Assembly (NCBI RefSeq): GCF_002288825.1
Contig: NZ_NSLI01000006.1
Location: 29,245-93,244 of the forward strand
Direction of reading: 5' to 3'
Source: Sphingomonas lenta
GTDB lineage: Bacteria; Pseudomonadota; Alphaproteobacteria; Sphingomonadales; Sphingomonadaceae
Length of the DNA: 64,000 nucleotides
The notes beneath the pieces were generated by a model. It had not been told where the DNA came from, made no database searches, and worked only from the letters and a program-made list of their open reading frames with translations. The translations under genes and the position numbers were made by a program. Positions 1 to 7,863 of this stretch are shown here, one piece after another. Each line of letters begins with the position of its first letter. Position 1 is the stretch's first letter.

Positions 1-603
1 GCGGGGAAAGATTGGTTCACCCGACTTGAGGAGGCGCGCGCGGAGGCGAGCAGGCTCGACAAAACTGCCGCCGCCCAGGGCGAGACCGACCGCACCCACG
101 CCGAGATCCAAGCCTGGTTGCGAGACCTCGGCTTGTCGCTCGGATATGACGTCTGGATCGCCGCGAACGATCGGGGCCGTCTTCACGCCGGCGTGCCGCT
201 CGCGCACGGATGTGTGGAGCGCCTCCCCGCCGCTCTCGCCACCTCGCCCGGCGCGGACTCCATCCGGCTCATCGATGTGCTCTGGCTGGCGAAGGGCGGC
301 GAGAATGTCGCCGCGGCGTTCGAGGTAGAGCACTCGACCTCGATCTATTCGGGGATCGTTCGCATGCTCGACCTAGCTTTGTCCGGAGGCGACCTCCATG
401 CGGCCGCCGGGCTCTTTCTGGTGGCGCCCGACGCACGCGAGGCCGATGTTCGCGCTCAGCTCCGCCGTCCGGCGTTCAGCCGCATCGCGGACCTTGACTT
501 CTCCTACCTACCCTATGGCGAGCTGGAGCGGCACAAGGAGGCGATCGCCCGCTTCGGCTCCGGTCTGAAGGCGATCAAGGCGATCTCAAGCCCTTTGTCG
601 TGA
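1..603 (+). CDS. C-terminal part of a PD-(D/E)XK nuclease-like protein (5' truncated by window)
   Basis: The reading frame is open from base 1 and ends at TGA 601-603, so the true start lies outside the window. The visible part has about 200 residues. After a charged helical stretch it reads IDVLWL and, about 15 residues on, FEVEHS, an Asp followed by Glu-x-Glu in a beta-hairpin context. This layout resembles restriction-endonuclease-like proteins that carry an acidic D...ExE/K core and act on DNA. The function is inferred from this layout only; no methyltransferase or other restriction partner can be seen because the upstream sequence is missing. It could equally be a solitary defence nuclease or a remnant at an island edge. 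Confidence 0.5.
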   Translation, partial: AGKDWFTRLEEARAEASRLDKTAAAQGETDRTHAEIQAWLRDLGLSLGYDVWIAANDRGRLHAGVPLAHGCVERLPAALATSPGADSIRLIDVLWLAKGGENVAAAFEVEHSTSIYSGIVRMLDLALSGGDLHAAAGLFLVAPDAREADVRAQLRRPAFSRIADLDFSYLPYGELERHKEAIARFGSGLKAIKAISSPLS

Positions 604-699
604 CATAAGCAAAACACCAGACGGCTTGTGGGTACCGCGCCGATACCTGCCCGTCGCTGATGCGCTCGCCGCGCACGTCAGGCCTGAGTCCTCCCTACC

Positions 700-709
700 T
701 GTCTAGGCA
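700..709. promoter_or_regulatory. TGYCTAGRCA near-palindrome, copy 1
   Basis: TGTCTAGGCA lies 150 bases upstream of the DUF305 start at 859. The same 10-base near-palindrome, centred on CTAG, recurs upstream of other metal-related genes in this window. A CGTATAAC sequence follows at 720-727. It may be an operator or activator half-site; the binding protein is unknown. Confidence 0.4.
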
Positions 710-858
710 ATTGTGCTGTCGTATAACGCTCGCCCTTCGTGAGCGACCACTTGGAAGTGCTTGGGGCACGCTCCGGCGGGAACCCTTCCCGTAAGCCGCG
801 CATGACTCGTCAGCAGCTCGTTAGGGCTCGCAGTGTTCACCCACACAGGAGATTGCAG

Positions 859-1128
859 ATGTTCGGGATGTCGGATCAGTTCTCGTCGGTCGAGAAGAAG
901 ATGCATCACGAGATGATGGAGGCCAAGGGCGACACCACGGCGGAGACCTGGATCAAGAAGATGATCGCGCACCATCAGGGCGCCATCGACATGTCGCGGG
1001 TGCTGTTGGACAATAGCGATCATGGCCCGACGCGCGCGATGGCGCAGAAGACGATCGACGAGCAGCAGAAGGACATCAACGAACTCGCCGACATGCTCGT
1101 CCAGCACCAGGCCGAGCTACGGTCCTAA
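859..1128 (+). CDS. Cytoplasmic DUF305 family protein
   Basis: The ORF opens further upstream, but ATG 859 is preceded by an AGGAGA ribosome site at 847-852 and begins the family domain directly, giving 89 residues. DUF305 is a ferritin-like helical family often found beside copper and other metal-resistance genes. The hallmark KKMIAHHQGAIDMS segment (Met and two adjacent His) is present, and the C-terminus is a charged helix. Unlike the other two DUF305 genes in the window it has no signal peptide, so it should act in the cytoplasm. Metal binding is inferred from the His/Met pattern; the family has no agreed biochemical role. Confidence 0.75.
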   Translation: MFGMSDQFSSVEKKMHHEMMEAKGDTTAETWIKKMIAHHQGAIDMSRVLLDNSDHGPTRAMAQKTIDEQQKDINELADMLVQHQAELRS

Positions 1129-1253
1129 TCGATGGGCGTGGCATTCCGGCCCGTTCGGGACGCCTCGCATCCCAGTCAGAATGATGGTTCGACGTCGGAC
1201 CATCAAGTCGTTTGGGCGGGCCGTTCCTCCGATCTGTCGGTCGCCGATGCCGG

Positions 1254-1727
1254 TCAACGGCGCTTGGACCGGCGATCGGAGGATCGATAGCGTTCGGTAA
1301 CCCGATCACCCAGCTTCGTCGCCAGTGCGGCGTCCGCCCGTTCGAGGAGCGACTTCACCTTCCGCGAAACCGGCCGTCGAATGAGACCGGAGATAGGCCC
1401 CTCGCATCGGACGTGATGTCTGACCACCGTCCGCGCGCCCGCGCCCGACAGCGTATAAAACTCGTCGACGGTCAGAAGTCGTGGAACCCATAACCGCCAT
1501 CCCAGCGTGCGTTTCGGCTCGAAGTGGAGGACGCGCGCAGGAACGGTGCGCCGAGCCGGAAGACCGGCCAGCTGCTTCAATCCGTATCGGATCACGCCGC
1601 CATAAGCGGCTCGGCCCTCGATCCACACATAAGGGTGCCACTGCTCGAACTCGGCGAACGCGGTCAGCACGTCCCACACGCGCCCGATGGGCTGATCCAC
1701 CTGTACGATGTTCTCGACCTCGAACAT
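1254..1727 (-). CDS. SRPBCC family (polyketide cyclase/START-like) protein
   Basis: The protein has 157 residues with the N-terminal pattern of SRPBCC proteins: an initial beta strand (ENIVQVDQPIGRVWDVL), the helix-grip segment FAEFEQWHPYV, and later strands VRHHVRCEGPISG. Members bind hydrophobic ligands in a deep cavity, and many single-domain forms have no known substrate. The C-terminal tail is strongly basic. The ATG at 1727 has an AGGAA motif just upstream on the coding strand. It stands alone, facing away from the DUF305 gene. Nothing in it points to metal resistance. Confidence 0.7.
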   Translation of the reverse strand: MFEVENIVQVDQPIGRVWDVLTAFAEFEQWHPYVWIEGRAAYGGVIRYGLKQLAGLPARRTVPARVLHFEPKRTLGWRLWVPRLLTVDEFYTLSGAGARTVVRHHVRCEGPISGLIRRPVSRKVKSLLERADAALATKLGDRVTERYRSSDRRSKRR

Positions 1728-1840
1728 GCCCGCAATTCCTAGCTCATCCCGCTCCGGGAGGAGGTCCGCAACGTGTTGCCGATCGGCGCAACGAATGCGA
1801 GCTCCCCTTCGAAACAGCGGTCACACCCAGCAAAAGATCT

Positions 1841-2101
1841 TCATTCGTCGGCAGGGCGAAGCCGCGGTAGCAGGCCCGCGAGCCAGGCGAGATCACGAGG
1901 CTCGAGGCAAGCGGCTACTGCATCGGGCAATGTGACGCACCTTCGGGAGAGTAGGCGCGCGCGGGCCTGACGGTCGTCGGGCAAGGCGAGCCAAGTTCGC
2001 ACGCAATGCTCGAGGTCGCCCACCGATGAGAGTTGCTCGTCGACATAGAGCTGCGACTTCGTCCGCCACGGCGGGACGGTTCGTGATCGATTATAAGCCA
2101 T
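1841..2101 (-). CDS. Small hypothetical protein
   Basis: This ORF of 86 residues (93 if an upstream start is used) is not a family I recognise. It lies downstream of the sigma-factor gene on the same strand, with a gap of about 90 bases. The composition looks protein-like (DLEHCVRTWLALPDDRQARARLL), with two possible helices and no membrane segment or signal peptide. No clear ribosome site precedes ATG 2101, so the start is uncertain. It may be the distal gene of the sigma operon, or a chance ORF. Confidence 0.35.
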   Translation of the reverse strand: MAYNRSRTVPPWRTKSQLYVDEQLSSVGDLEHCVRTWLALPDDRQARARLLSRRCVTLPDAVAACLEPRDLAWLAGLLPRLRPADE

Positions 2102-2194
2102 GGCGGATAGAAGGACCGGCAAGACCTGCGCCCCGGCGTCCCGCGAGCCTCGGCGTGGCGGGCCGGGCAGCGGCCATGCTGGAACTCCGACCGA

Positions 2195-2773
2195 TCATTT
2201 CTGGCGCTCCTCGAGCAAAGCCGCGAGTTGTTTGCGGGCACGATGCAGCCGGGTCTCCACCGCCTTGGCCGTGACGCCGAGCGCTTGCGCGGTTTCCCCC
2301 TGCGAGAGACCTTCGACAGTGCGTAGCAGCAGAGTTTCCCGAAGGTTGGCGGGGAGTCGGAGGATCGCGTCCTCGACACGCCTGAGCTCGCGACGATCGG
2401 ACGCGGCGTCGTCCACCGCGGGGCGTAGATCGGGTACCTGGTCGATCACCTCGTCGGGCGGCCGGGAGCCGAACGAGAACAGGCTTCGTATACGCTGGCG
2501 TCTGCGCCAATCCCTGCACCGGTTAAGCGCGATGGTGGCGAGCCAAGCGCGCATTGAGCGCTCGTGATCGAACTGTCCGATCGTCCGAAACGCCGCCGCG
2601 AAACAGTCCTGCGTCAGGTCGAGAGCCTCCTCTGGATCGCCCGTGCAGCCGCGAACAAGACGGTAGATCGGGTCGCGGTACCGGCGCACGATCTCGCCGA
2701 ACGCAGGCTGTCGACCAGCGGCCGTCAGCGCGGCGAGTTCGCCGTCGGATAGCTCCGCATAGATCAGGCTCAC
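2195..2773 (-). CDS. cnrH: ECF-type RNA polymerase sigma factor, CnrH-like
   Basis: This is a 192-residue ECF sigma factor. Region 2 runs from about residue 25 to 90 (DLTQDCFAAAFRTI, then RAWLATIALNRCRDWRRRQ) and region 4 from about 130 to 185 (LPANLRETLLLR, then the helix-turn-helix LSQGETAQALGVTAKAVETRL). The GTG start at 2773 overlaps the stop of the upstream sensor gene (GTGA), so the two are translationally coupled. The three-gene order anti-sigma, metal sensor, sigma matches cnrYXH of Cupriavidus. Metal binding to the sensor should release the sigma factor from its membrane anti-sigma. The shared promoter upstream of cnrY and several copper genes is its likely target. Confidence 0.85.
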   Translation of the reverse strand: MSLIYAELSDGELAALTAAGRQPAFGEIVRRYRDPIYRLVRGCTGDPEEALDLTQDCFAAAFRTIGQFDHERSMRAWLATIALNRCRDWRRRQRIRSLFSFGSRPPDEVIDQVPDLRPAVDDAASDRRELRRVEDAILRLPANLRETLLLRTVEGLSQGETAQALGVTAKAVETRLHRARKQLAALLEERQK

Positions 2774-3210
2774 CGCTTCTCGACGGTCAGCGCGTCGACC
2801 ACCGCCCGATCGAACTTCCGCGCCTGATCGGGCCGCAAGACCTGCCGCATGGCGAAGATGTGACCGAGCGTCTCCTTCTGTAGCCGGCCCATCGCTTCGT
2901 GGGACGCGTCGACCGCCGCAGCCACCTGCGGTCCGTTCCCATGCTCGGCTTGGATGGCATCGGCCAAGCGGGCGTTGGCCGCGCGAAGCTCCAGTTCCAG
3001 CGCACGCCGTCTTAGCGCGAAATGCTGCTCGAGCAGCTCGATCCGACGCTCCTGGTCGACATCGAGATCGAGCCGCTCGTGCAGGAAGGCATGCAGTTCG
3101 CTGCCTTGCGCCTGCGGCTGTGGCATCACCGCCCGGCCCACGAACACGCCCGCGACCGCCGCTACGAACGCGAGCAGCACCAACCAGAACCAGCGGCGCA
3201 CCTCCTTCAT
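2770..3210 (-). CDS. cnrX: Periplasmic heavy-metal sensor, CnrX-like
   Basis: The protein has 146 residues: a membrane anchor at about 7-28 and a periplasmic four-helix domain. Candidate ligands are His40 and His44 (H-x3-H), Glu61, His117 and Met121 (H-x3-M). These match, with a constant offset of two, the Ni/Co site residues I recall for CnrX (His42, His46, Glu63, His119, Met123). The ATG overlaps the end of the anti-sigma gene (ATGA), and its own end overlaps the sigma start. The role is to sense periplasmic metal and control sigma release through the membrane anti-sigma. The neighbouring genes are copper genes, so the inducing metal is uncertain. Confidence 0.85.
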   Translation of the reverse strand: MKEVRRWFWLVLLAFVAAVAGVFVGRAVMPQPQAQGSELHAFLHERLDLDVDQERRIELLEQHFALRRRALELELRAANARLADAIQAEHGNGPQVAAAVDASHEAMGRLQKETLGHIFAMRQVLRPDQARKFDRAVVDALTVEKR

Positions 3211-3488
3211 GGCCCTGTGGCGAGGAGCGTCGAAGGCGCGAGCGGCGACGATGCCCCGAAGGGCGCGAGCGCCGAAGCACTGGCCTTCGCCTCACCTGTC
3301 GGCAGGACGGCTCCCGCGGTTCCAAGCAGCGCCGCCGCCGCGGCGGTGATGATCCCGATCCGGATCGGCGGGCCGGCCCGCGCGTCGCGCTCGGCCTCGA
3401 TGCGCGCGAAAACGGCGCTTTCCAAGCCGTCGAGCCCCGGGTGGGTCGGAGCGGCGGCAAGCCGCTGGAGCGCGTCGTCGATATTCAT
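3207..3488 (-). CDS. cnrY: Membrane anti-sigma factor, CnrY-like
   Basis: The protein has 93 residues from ATG 3488, with AGGAC upstream on the coding strand; an in-frame extension to 3521 is possible. The N-terminus is a short amphipathic cytoplasmic segment (NIDDALQRLAAAPTHPGLDGLESAVFARIE) that could hold region 2/4 of the sigma factor. One hydrophobic helix follows at about residues 41-61, then a short Ala/Pro-rich periplasmic tail. CnrY-type proteins have little sequence conservation, so the call rests on topology, size and its place as first gene before the sensor and sigma genes. Expression is probably autoregulated through the promoter at 3521-3549. Confidence 0.7.
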   Translation of the reverse strand: MNIDDALQRLAAAPTHPGLDGLESAVFARIEAERDARAGPPIRIGIITAAAAALLGTAGAVLPTGEAKASASALAPFGASSPLAPSTLLATGP

Positions 3489-3520
3489 CACAGGTCCTGC
3501 TGGTCGCGTCGTTACTAACA

Positions 3521-3549
3521 TATACGCATCAAGACGCTCCGTCCCTCAG
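3521..3549 (-). promoter_or_regulatory. Candidate ECF promoter of the cnrYXH-like operon
   Basis: Read on the minus strand, CTGAGGG is followed exactly 23 bases later (first base to first base) by CGTATA. The same pattern and spacing occur upstream of copC and other copper genes. Its place ahead of cnrY suggests positive autoregulation. Confidence 0.6.
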
Positions 3550-3594
3550 GCGCAAGTGTCGGGGACGGCCGGCCTGTGGCGCGTTCACGAGTGA

Positions 3595-3623
3595 TTGAGG
3601 GGCTTTCAGTTCATATGCGTACT
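3595..3623 (+). promoter_or_regulatory. Candidate ECF promoter of copCD
   Basis: TTGAGGG at 3595 and CGTACT at 3618 have the shared 23-base spacing. They lie 41 bases upstream of the copC start and are divergent from the copy serving the sigma operon. Confidence 0.6.
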
Positions 3624-3663
3624 TTAGAATATCGGCGTCATGCCGGTTTTGTGGAGAAGACTC

Positions 3664-4044
3664 ATGCGTAACCTGATCTCCGTTCTCGCGGCTGCGATGG
3701 TCGCCTCGACTGCGACCACGGCCTATGCTCATCCCAAGCTCCTGTCCGCCTCGCCGGCGGCCAACGCGACCGTCGCGGCTCCTAAGGCCGTCCAGCTCCG
3801 GTTTTCCGAGAAGCTGGTCGCCCGCTTCTCGACCGCCGACCTCGTCATGACGGGCATGCCGGGCATGGCCGACCATCCGCCGATGAAGATGAGCGGCGTA
3901 AAGACGAGCGTTGCGGGTGACGGACGAACGCTGGTCCTCTCGTCCGCGCGTCCGCTGGCGGCCGGCACTTATCGGGTCGACTACCGCGTCGTCTCCAGCG
4001 ACACGCATCCGATCAAGGGCAGCTACTCCTTCCGGGTGAAGTGA
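3664..4044 (+). CDS. copC: Periplasmic copper-binding protein CopC
   Basis: The 126-residue precursor has a Sec signal peptide ending in TTAYA, so mature CopC begins with His. An N-terminal His, together with the Asp and His of SSDTHPIKG near the C-terminus, forms the Cu(II) site known for CopC. A Met-rich loop (MTGMPGMADHPPMKM) could hold Cu(I). The fold is the cupredoxin-like CopC/YobA beta barrel. ATG 3664 was chosen over the upstream 3640 because a GGAGAAG ribosome site precedes it and the signal peptide starts there. copD follows after three bases, so the pair is co-transcribed. It delivers or sequesters periplasmic copper. Confidence 0.95.
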   Translation: MRNLISVLAAAMVASTATTAYAHPKLLSASPAANATVAAPKAVQLRFSEKLVARFSTADLVMTGMPGMADHPPMKMSGVKTSVAGDGRTLVLSSARPLAAGTYRVDYRVVSSDTHPIKGSYSFRVK

Positions 4045-4047
4045 TCG

Positions 4048-4977
4048 GTGGTGGACGCGACGATGGTCCTCGTCAGGCTGGCGTCCTATCTCGACCTGAC
4101 TGTCCTGTTCGGACTTGCGGCGTTCGGGTTGTATGGCCTGCGAGGCGAGGAGCGGAGCGGTTCGGCGCTCCGCCTTCGTCCGCTACTCGTCGCGGCCGCG
4201 CTGCTCGGCCTTGTCGTATCGGCTTTCGGCCTGCTCTCGCTGGCCGCCTCTTTCGGCGGCACGGGTCTCCTCGATGTCGACCGCGAGACGCTCGGCGCGA
4301 TCCTTGAGGACACGAGCTTGGGGACGTCGTGGATCGTACGCGTCGCCGCGCTGGCTCTCGCCATAGGCGCGGCGGCTGCAATCCCGAGAGCGCCCGCCGC
4401 GGCGTTGGGGACCGTGCTCGCCGCCGGAGCGGTGGCGCTCGCGACGCTCGCCTGGACCGGACACGGCGCCATGGGCGAAGGAAACCTCGGCTGGCTCCAT
4501 CTGGGCGCCGACATCGCGCATCTGCTGGCCGCCGGCATCTGGATCGGCGCGCTCGTCGCGCTCCTCCTGCTCGTCTTCCGGCGATCGGCGCGGGTAGACG
4601 AAGCGCATGTGAGGCTGTCGCATCGGACGTTGGAAGGCTTCTCCCTCGTGGGCACCGCGCTTGTGGCGGTTCTCGTACTGACCGGCGTGGTGAATACCTG
4701 GTTGATCGTCGGAGTCTCCGGGCTTCCGACCCTCCCCTTCTCGCTTTATGGTCAGTTGCTGATCGCCAAGCTCGCGCTCTTCGGGGTGATGCTTCTCCTG
4801 GCAGCGCTGAACCGCTTCCGGCTGACACCGCGGTTGCGCAGCGCGATGGGCCAGGGTGATCATCGCGGCGCGATGTACGCCCTCCGGCGTAGCCTCGCCG
4901 TTGAGACCTCAATCGGCCTGGCAGTACTCGCGCTGGTAGCCTGGCTCGGCGTTCTCGAGCCCTCTGGTCCGATGTGA
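4048..4977 (+). CDS. copD: Copper resistance membrane protein CopD
   Basis: This is a 309-residue integral membrane protein with about eight hydrophobic helices. The CopD-type core includes GAMGEGNLGWLHLGADIAHLLAAGIWIGALVALL, and His residues lie near the membrane surface as in the family. CopD works with CopC in copper uptake or homeostasis across the inner membrane. Two adjacent GTG codons (4048, 4051) and an ATG at 4063 are possible starts; the first is taken because it lies just behind the copC stop. A strong terminator follows at 5078-5103. Confidence 0.92.
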   Translation: MVDATMVLVRLASYLDLTVLFGLAAFGLYGLRGEERSGSALRLRPLLVAAALLGLVVSAFGLLSLAASFGGTGLLDVDRETLGAILEDTSLGTSWIVRVAALALAIGAAAAIPRAPAAALGTVLAAGAVALATLAWTGHGAMGEGNLGWLHLGADIAHLLAAGIWIGALVALLLLVFRRSARVDEAHVRLSHRTLEGFSLVGTALVAVLVLTGVVNTWLIVGVSGLPTLPFSLYGQLLIAKLALFGVMLLLAALNRFRLTPRLRSAMGQGDHRGAMYALRRSLAVETSIGLAVLALVAWLGVLEPSGPM

Positions 4978-5077
4978 TGGCGAGGGCGGACTTTGGCCTG
5001 TCCAACGCCAGCGTCGTGAGCTGAGGAGGTCGGTGCTCGCCTACGGTCGCGCTGTCACATTCGCTCAATAGAGTAAG

Positions 5078-5103
5078 AAAGGGCGGCCGAGGGCCGCCCT
5101 TTT
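5078..5103. terminator. Bidirectional intrinsic terminator
   Basis: Arms 5078-5088 and 5092-5102 are perfectly complementary (11 base pairs, loop GAG). A-rich and T-rich flanks lie on either side, so the hairpin can end both copCD and the converging DUF305 gene. Confidence 0.9.
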
Positions 5104-5126
5104 CCGTCGACGTTCCTAGCTATTGG

Positions 5127-5522
5127 CTACTGGGCGGACTTGCCCATCTTCCGCAGCATGGCCTGCAGGGTTGCGATCTCACGATTCTGGCTGGCGATGG
5201 TCTTCTGCGCCTCCCGGCGCACCTCCGCGTTCTGCGTGTTCCGCAGCACGAGCTGGGACATTTCGACGGCGCCACGGTGATGCTCGATCATCTTGCGGGT
5301 CCAGGTCTCGCCCGCATCGGCGCCCATCGCGGACATCATCCGCTCGTGCATCTTCATCTCGGCCGGCGGGAACGGGTTGGCCGCCGTCGGCTGCATCATC
5401 CCGCTCATCTGTGAGTGGTTCATCTGCGAATGGTTCATCTTGGAATGATCCATCGCTTGCTGAGCGACCAGGGGAGCGGCGAGCAGCGCGGCGGCACCGG
5501 CGAGTACGAGCTTCGACTTCAT
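5127..5522 (-). CDS. Secreted DUF305 family protein
   Basis: The 131-residue precursor has a Sec signal peptide (MKSKLVLAGAAALLAAPLVAQQ). A His/Met stretch follows (MDHSKMNHSQMNHSQMSGMM), a typical Cu(I)/Cu(II)-binding composition. The DUF305 domain covers about residues 50-125, with the family motif RKMIEHHRGAVEMSQLVLR. A periplasmic copper-binding role is likely from composition and context but is not proven for the family. The gene converges on copCD and shares its terminator. A TGYCTAGRCA near-palindrome lies 120 bases upstream of the start. Confidence 0.85.
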   Translation of the reverse strand: MKSKLVLAGAAALLAAPLVAQQAMDHSKMNHSQMNHSQMSGMMQPTAANPFPPAEMKMHERMMSAMGADAGETWTRKMIEHHRGAVEMSQLVLRNTQNAEVRREAQKTIASQNREIATLQAMLRKMGKSAQ

Positions 5523-5641
5523 CAGCGGGTCTCTTTCCTTGCATTTCCGCAGACGTCACGGGACGCCTGCTCCGGTTTGATAACCAGCAGCGGACCGAAT
5601 GGTGCCGTCGTCACGGGACCGGCTCAGCTAGCCCTGTAATT

Positions 5642-5651
5642 TGTCTAGGCA
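5642..5651. promoter_or_regulatory. TGYCTAGRCA near-palindrome, copy 2
   Basis: TGTCTAGGCA is placed between the divergent DUF305 and DUF4198 genes, 120 bases from the former start and 101 from the latter. Confidence 0.4.
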
Positions 5652-5752
5652 ACCGAATGGCTTTCTGCACCTCGGCCACTGACTGAAGCAGCTTAGGCTT
5701 GCCGACCGTAATCGGGTCCATCACACCCGGAGAACATAGCCAGGGAAAACTG

Positions 5753-6511
5753 ATGATCCTCGTCTCTCGCGTGCTTCGTGCTTCAGCGGTCGTGGCCGCG
5801 GCGCTTCCAACCGCGGCATTCGCGCACGACTTCTTTCTGCTGCCGTCCGCTGGCGCCGGGCCGACGACTGTCGTCGCAACGGTCGGATCTTCCTTTCCCA
5901 AGCCGGAGATCGCGGTCACGCCCGATCGCGTCGCGACCGCGCGGGCCGCGACGTCGACCGGACCTGTGGACGTTCGCATCGGCGCCGTGTCCGGCGTCAC
6001 GCTTCCCATCGCGATCGGCCCGGCCAAACAGCCCGTTGTGGCGTCGGTAACGCTGAAGCCGCGCGACGTCGAGTACCGCGACGACCGCATCGATCTTATC
6101 ATGGACGAGTATCCGGTGGGTCCACAGGCAAAGGCGGCCGTGGCGGGCCTGCCGCGCCCGCGCATCCTGAAGGTGAACTCGCGTCGTTTCGCAAAGACCG
6201 CGGTCTGCCCCGAACGGTGCACTGGGCTCGCGAGCAAACCGGCGCAGGGGCTGGAACTCGAGTTCGTCGCCGTCTCGGACGGCCGCTTCCGCCTTCTGCA
6301 GAACGCGTCGCCTGTTGCAGGACATGAGGCGATCGTCGCGACCGCCGACGGGAAGCGGCAGCATGTCACGACCGACGCGCAAGGTGAACTGGCGCTGCCG
6401 GTAGGCGTCAGCGGTCCGACGATGCTGTTCGCCTCGACCATGACGCCGCCATCGACTCCGGATGGTCGCTTTCTGCTCCGCCTGACCTCGTTCACGTTGG
6501 GGAGCCGCTAG
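5753..6511 (+). CDS. Periplasmic DUF4198 family protein
   Basis: The precursor has 252 residues. The signal peptide is followed by the AHDFFLLPS start typical of DUF4198 proteins, which are periplasmic beta-sandwich proteins often placed beside nickel, cobalt or copper transport genes. A conserved Cys pair (CPERC) occurs at about residues 145-149, and the C-terminal region forms predicted beta strands ending in FLLRLTSFTL. ATG 5753 is preferred to 5699 because CAGGGA lies upstream and the signal peptide begins there. A weak match to the shared ECF promoter, with one extra spacer base (CTGAAGC at 5683, CGTAAT at 5707), lies upstream. The molecular role is not established. Confidence 0.75.
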   Translation: MILVSRVLRASAVVAAALPTAAFAHDFFLLPSAGAGPTTVVATVGSSFPKPEIAVTPDRVATARAATSTGPVDVRIGAVSGVTLPIAIGPAKQPVVASVTLKPRDVEYRDDRIDLIMDEYPVGPQAKAAVAGLPRPRILKVNSRRFAKTAVCPERCTGLASKPAQGLELEFVAVSDGRFRLLQNASPVAGHEAIVATADGKRQHVTTDAQGELALPVGVSGPTMLFASTMTPPSTPDGRFLLRLTSFTLGSR

Positions 6512-6696
6512 TCTCCTCGCAGGTCTTGATCCAGGCGGCGACGTCTTTTGCGAAGGTGTCTGTGAACCCTTGATGGTCCGTGCTCGCACCTGGGAGTCTA
6601 GAGAGCCGGGAGGCGGCAGCTGAATAGCCGCTTTCAGGTCGCGTCATGACGCGTTCAATCGGCACCTGCCATTCACTTGCTCAGAGGAGAAGTGAA

Positions 6697-7005
6697 ATGA
6701 AGGCAATGCTTGCGACTCTGATCGGCACCGCGGCCCTGCTCGGTGTAGCGACCCCCGCGTCGGCGCACGAAAACGGCCCGCGTTCTCGCCATGCCCAGCA
6801 GCATGACCGCTTGGCCGATCACCACGACAGGACGCATGACCGGCTCGAGTACCAGCACGACCGCGCACACGACTACCGCCTCACGCGACGCGAGCATCGC
6901 GCGGTGCACCGCGACCTGAACCGACAGCATCGCCGTGCGGATCGGCGGCTGGAGCGTCGCCACCACGACCAGCACGATCGCCGCGACTACGGCCGGTACT
7001 ACTGA
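6697..7005 (+). CDS. Small secreted His/Arg-rich protein
   Basis: The precursor has 102 residues: signal peptide MKAMLATLIGTAALLGVATPASA, then a mature part made almost entirely of H, D, R, Q and Y (many DRxHD, HDRR and HHDQHDRR units). No folded domain is recognisable. ATG 6697 has a strong AGAGGAGAAG ribosome site at 6683-6692. Such peptides can buffer periplasmic Cu, Ni or Zn through histidines. The gene lies between DUF4198 and copB in the copper block. The metal-buffer role is inferred from composition only. Confidence 0.65.
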   Translation: MKAMLATLIGTAALLGVATPASAHENGPRSRHAQQHDRLADHHDRTHDRLEYQHDRAHDYRLTRREHRAVHRDLNRQHRRADRRLERRHHDQHDRRDYGRYY

Positions 7006-7086
7006 GCGTCAGCGCTGGGTGTGGCTCAGGCCACGCCCAGCGCCAGCTGCTCCGCCCTCCGCCTAAAGGGGGCCAAGGCGAACGCT

Positions 7087-7863
7087 TCAGAACCATACCC
7101 GTAAGCCGGCCCGTGCCGACAAGCCGCCGACATCCTCGCCGGCGGCTCTGGCCAAGCGCGCCGATCCTCCCAGCCTACGCTCGTAGATGAGGGCGGCGTA
7201 TGGCGCGAATTTACGGCTGAACTCGTATCGCGCCTGAACGCCCGTCTCGATCACGGAGAACCCGGAGGCTATCTGGCGTTCAGGGACGTCGGTGAGGTAG
7301 AAGTCCGTTTCGACCAACGGCTGCAGGATGAAGCGGTTCGTCAGCAGCAGATCGAACGACTGCTTGGCCCGGATGCTGACGTCGCCCTCCAGGCCGACGA
7401 ACGCGTGCAACTCGGTTTCGATGAAATAGGGCGCGAGCCCTTGGATGCCCGCCACGACATAGGCCCGGTTGTCGGGCTTGAAGTCCGTGCGCAGCCCGAT
7501 CTGCGCGTCGAAATAGGTCCATATGTTGCGGCTGTAGAGCGCCTGCACCTCGGCCTGCTCGAGACGCGGTCCGTTGAGCTCGCCTTCCGTCTTCCACCAG
7601 AACTTGTGCCGGTCACCGCCTACCCAGCCCTCTGCGTCCCAGCTGGCGATATCCTTGCCTTCGAGACGACCATAGTCCGCCTGGATCAAGCTGTAGGTGT
7701 AGGTCCGGTCGGCGTGGATGCCCATGCCGCCCATGTCCACCTCGCGCTCCATTTCCCGGTTTTCCTGAGGTGCGGGCTGGCCGGACGGCGCCTCCACCTG
7801 CTGCGCAGAGACTTGGCCGCCGGCCAGCAGCGCGGCCGCGCCCATCATCGTGGCCCGGCGCAT
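7087..7863 (-). CDS. copB: Outer-membrane copper resistance protein CopB (first copy)
   Basis: The precursor has 258 residues from ATG 7863, which overlaps the copA stop by one base. A signal peptide is followed by a short Met-containing segment and then the CopB beta-barrel domain (YSLIQADYGRLEGKD, GWVGGDRHKFWWKTEGEL, GLRTDFKPD), ending in the C-terminal aromatic typical of outer-membrane proteins (VWF). The Met/His-rich N-terminus of many CopB proteins is almost absent here, in contrast to the second CopB in the window. It works with CopA in periplasmic copper handling. Upstream in-frame codons lie inside copA and are not used. Confidence 0.92.
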   Translation of the reverse strand: MRRATMMGAAALLAGGQVSAQQVEAPSGQPAPQENREMEREVDMGGMGIHADRTYTYSLIQADYGRLEGKDIASWDAEGWVGGDRHKFWWKTEGELNGPRLEQAEVQALYSRNIWTYFDAQIGLRTDFKPDNRAYVVAGIQGLAPYFIETELHAFVGLEGDVSIRAKQSFDLLLTNRFILQPLVETDFYLTDVPERQIASGFSVIETGVQARYEFSRKFAPYAALIYERRLGGSARLARAAGEDVGGLSARAGLRVWF

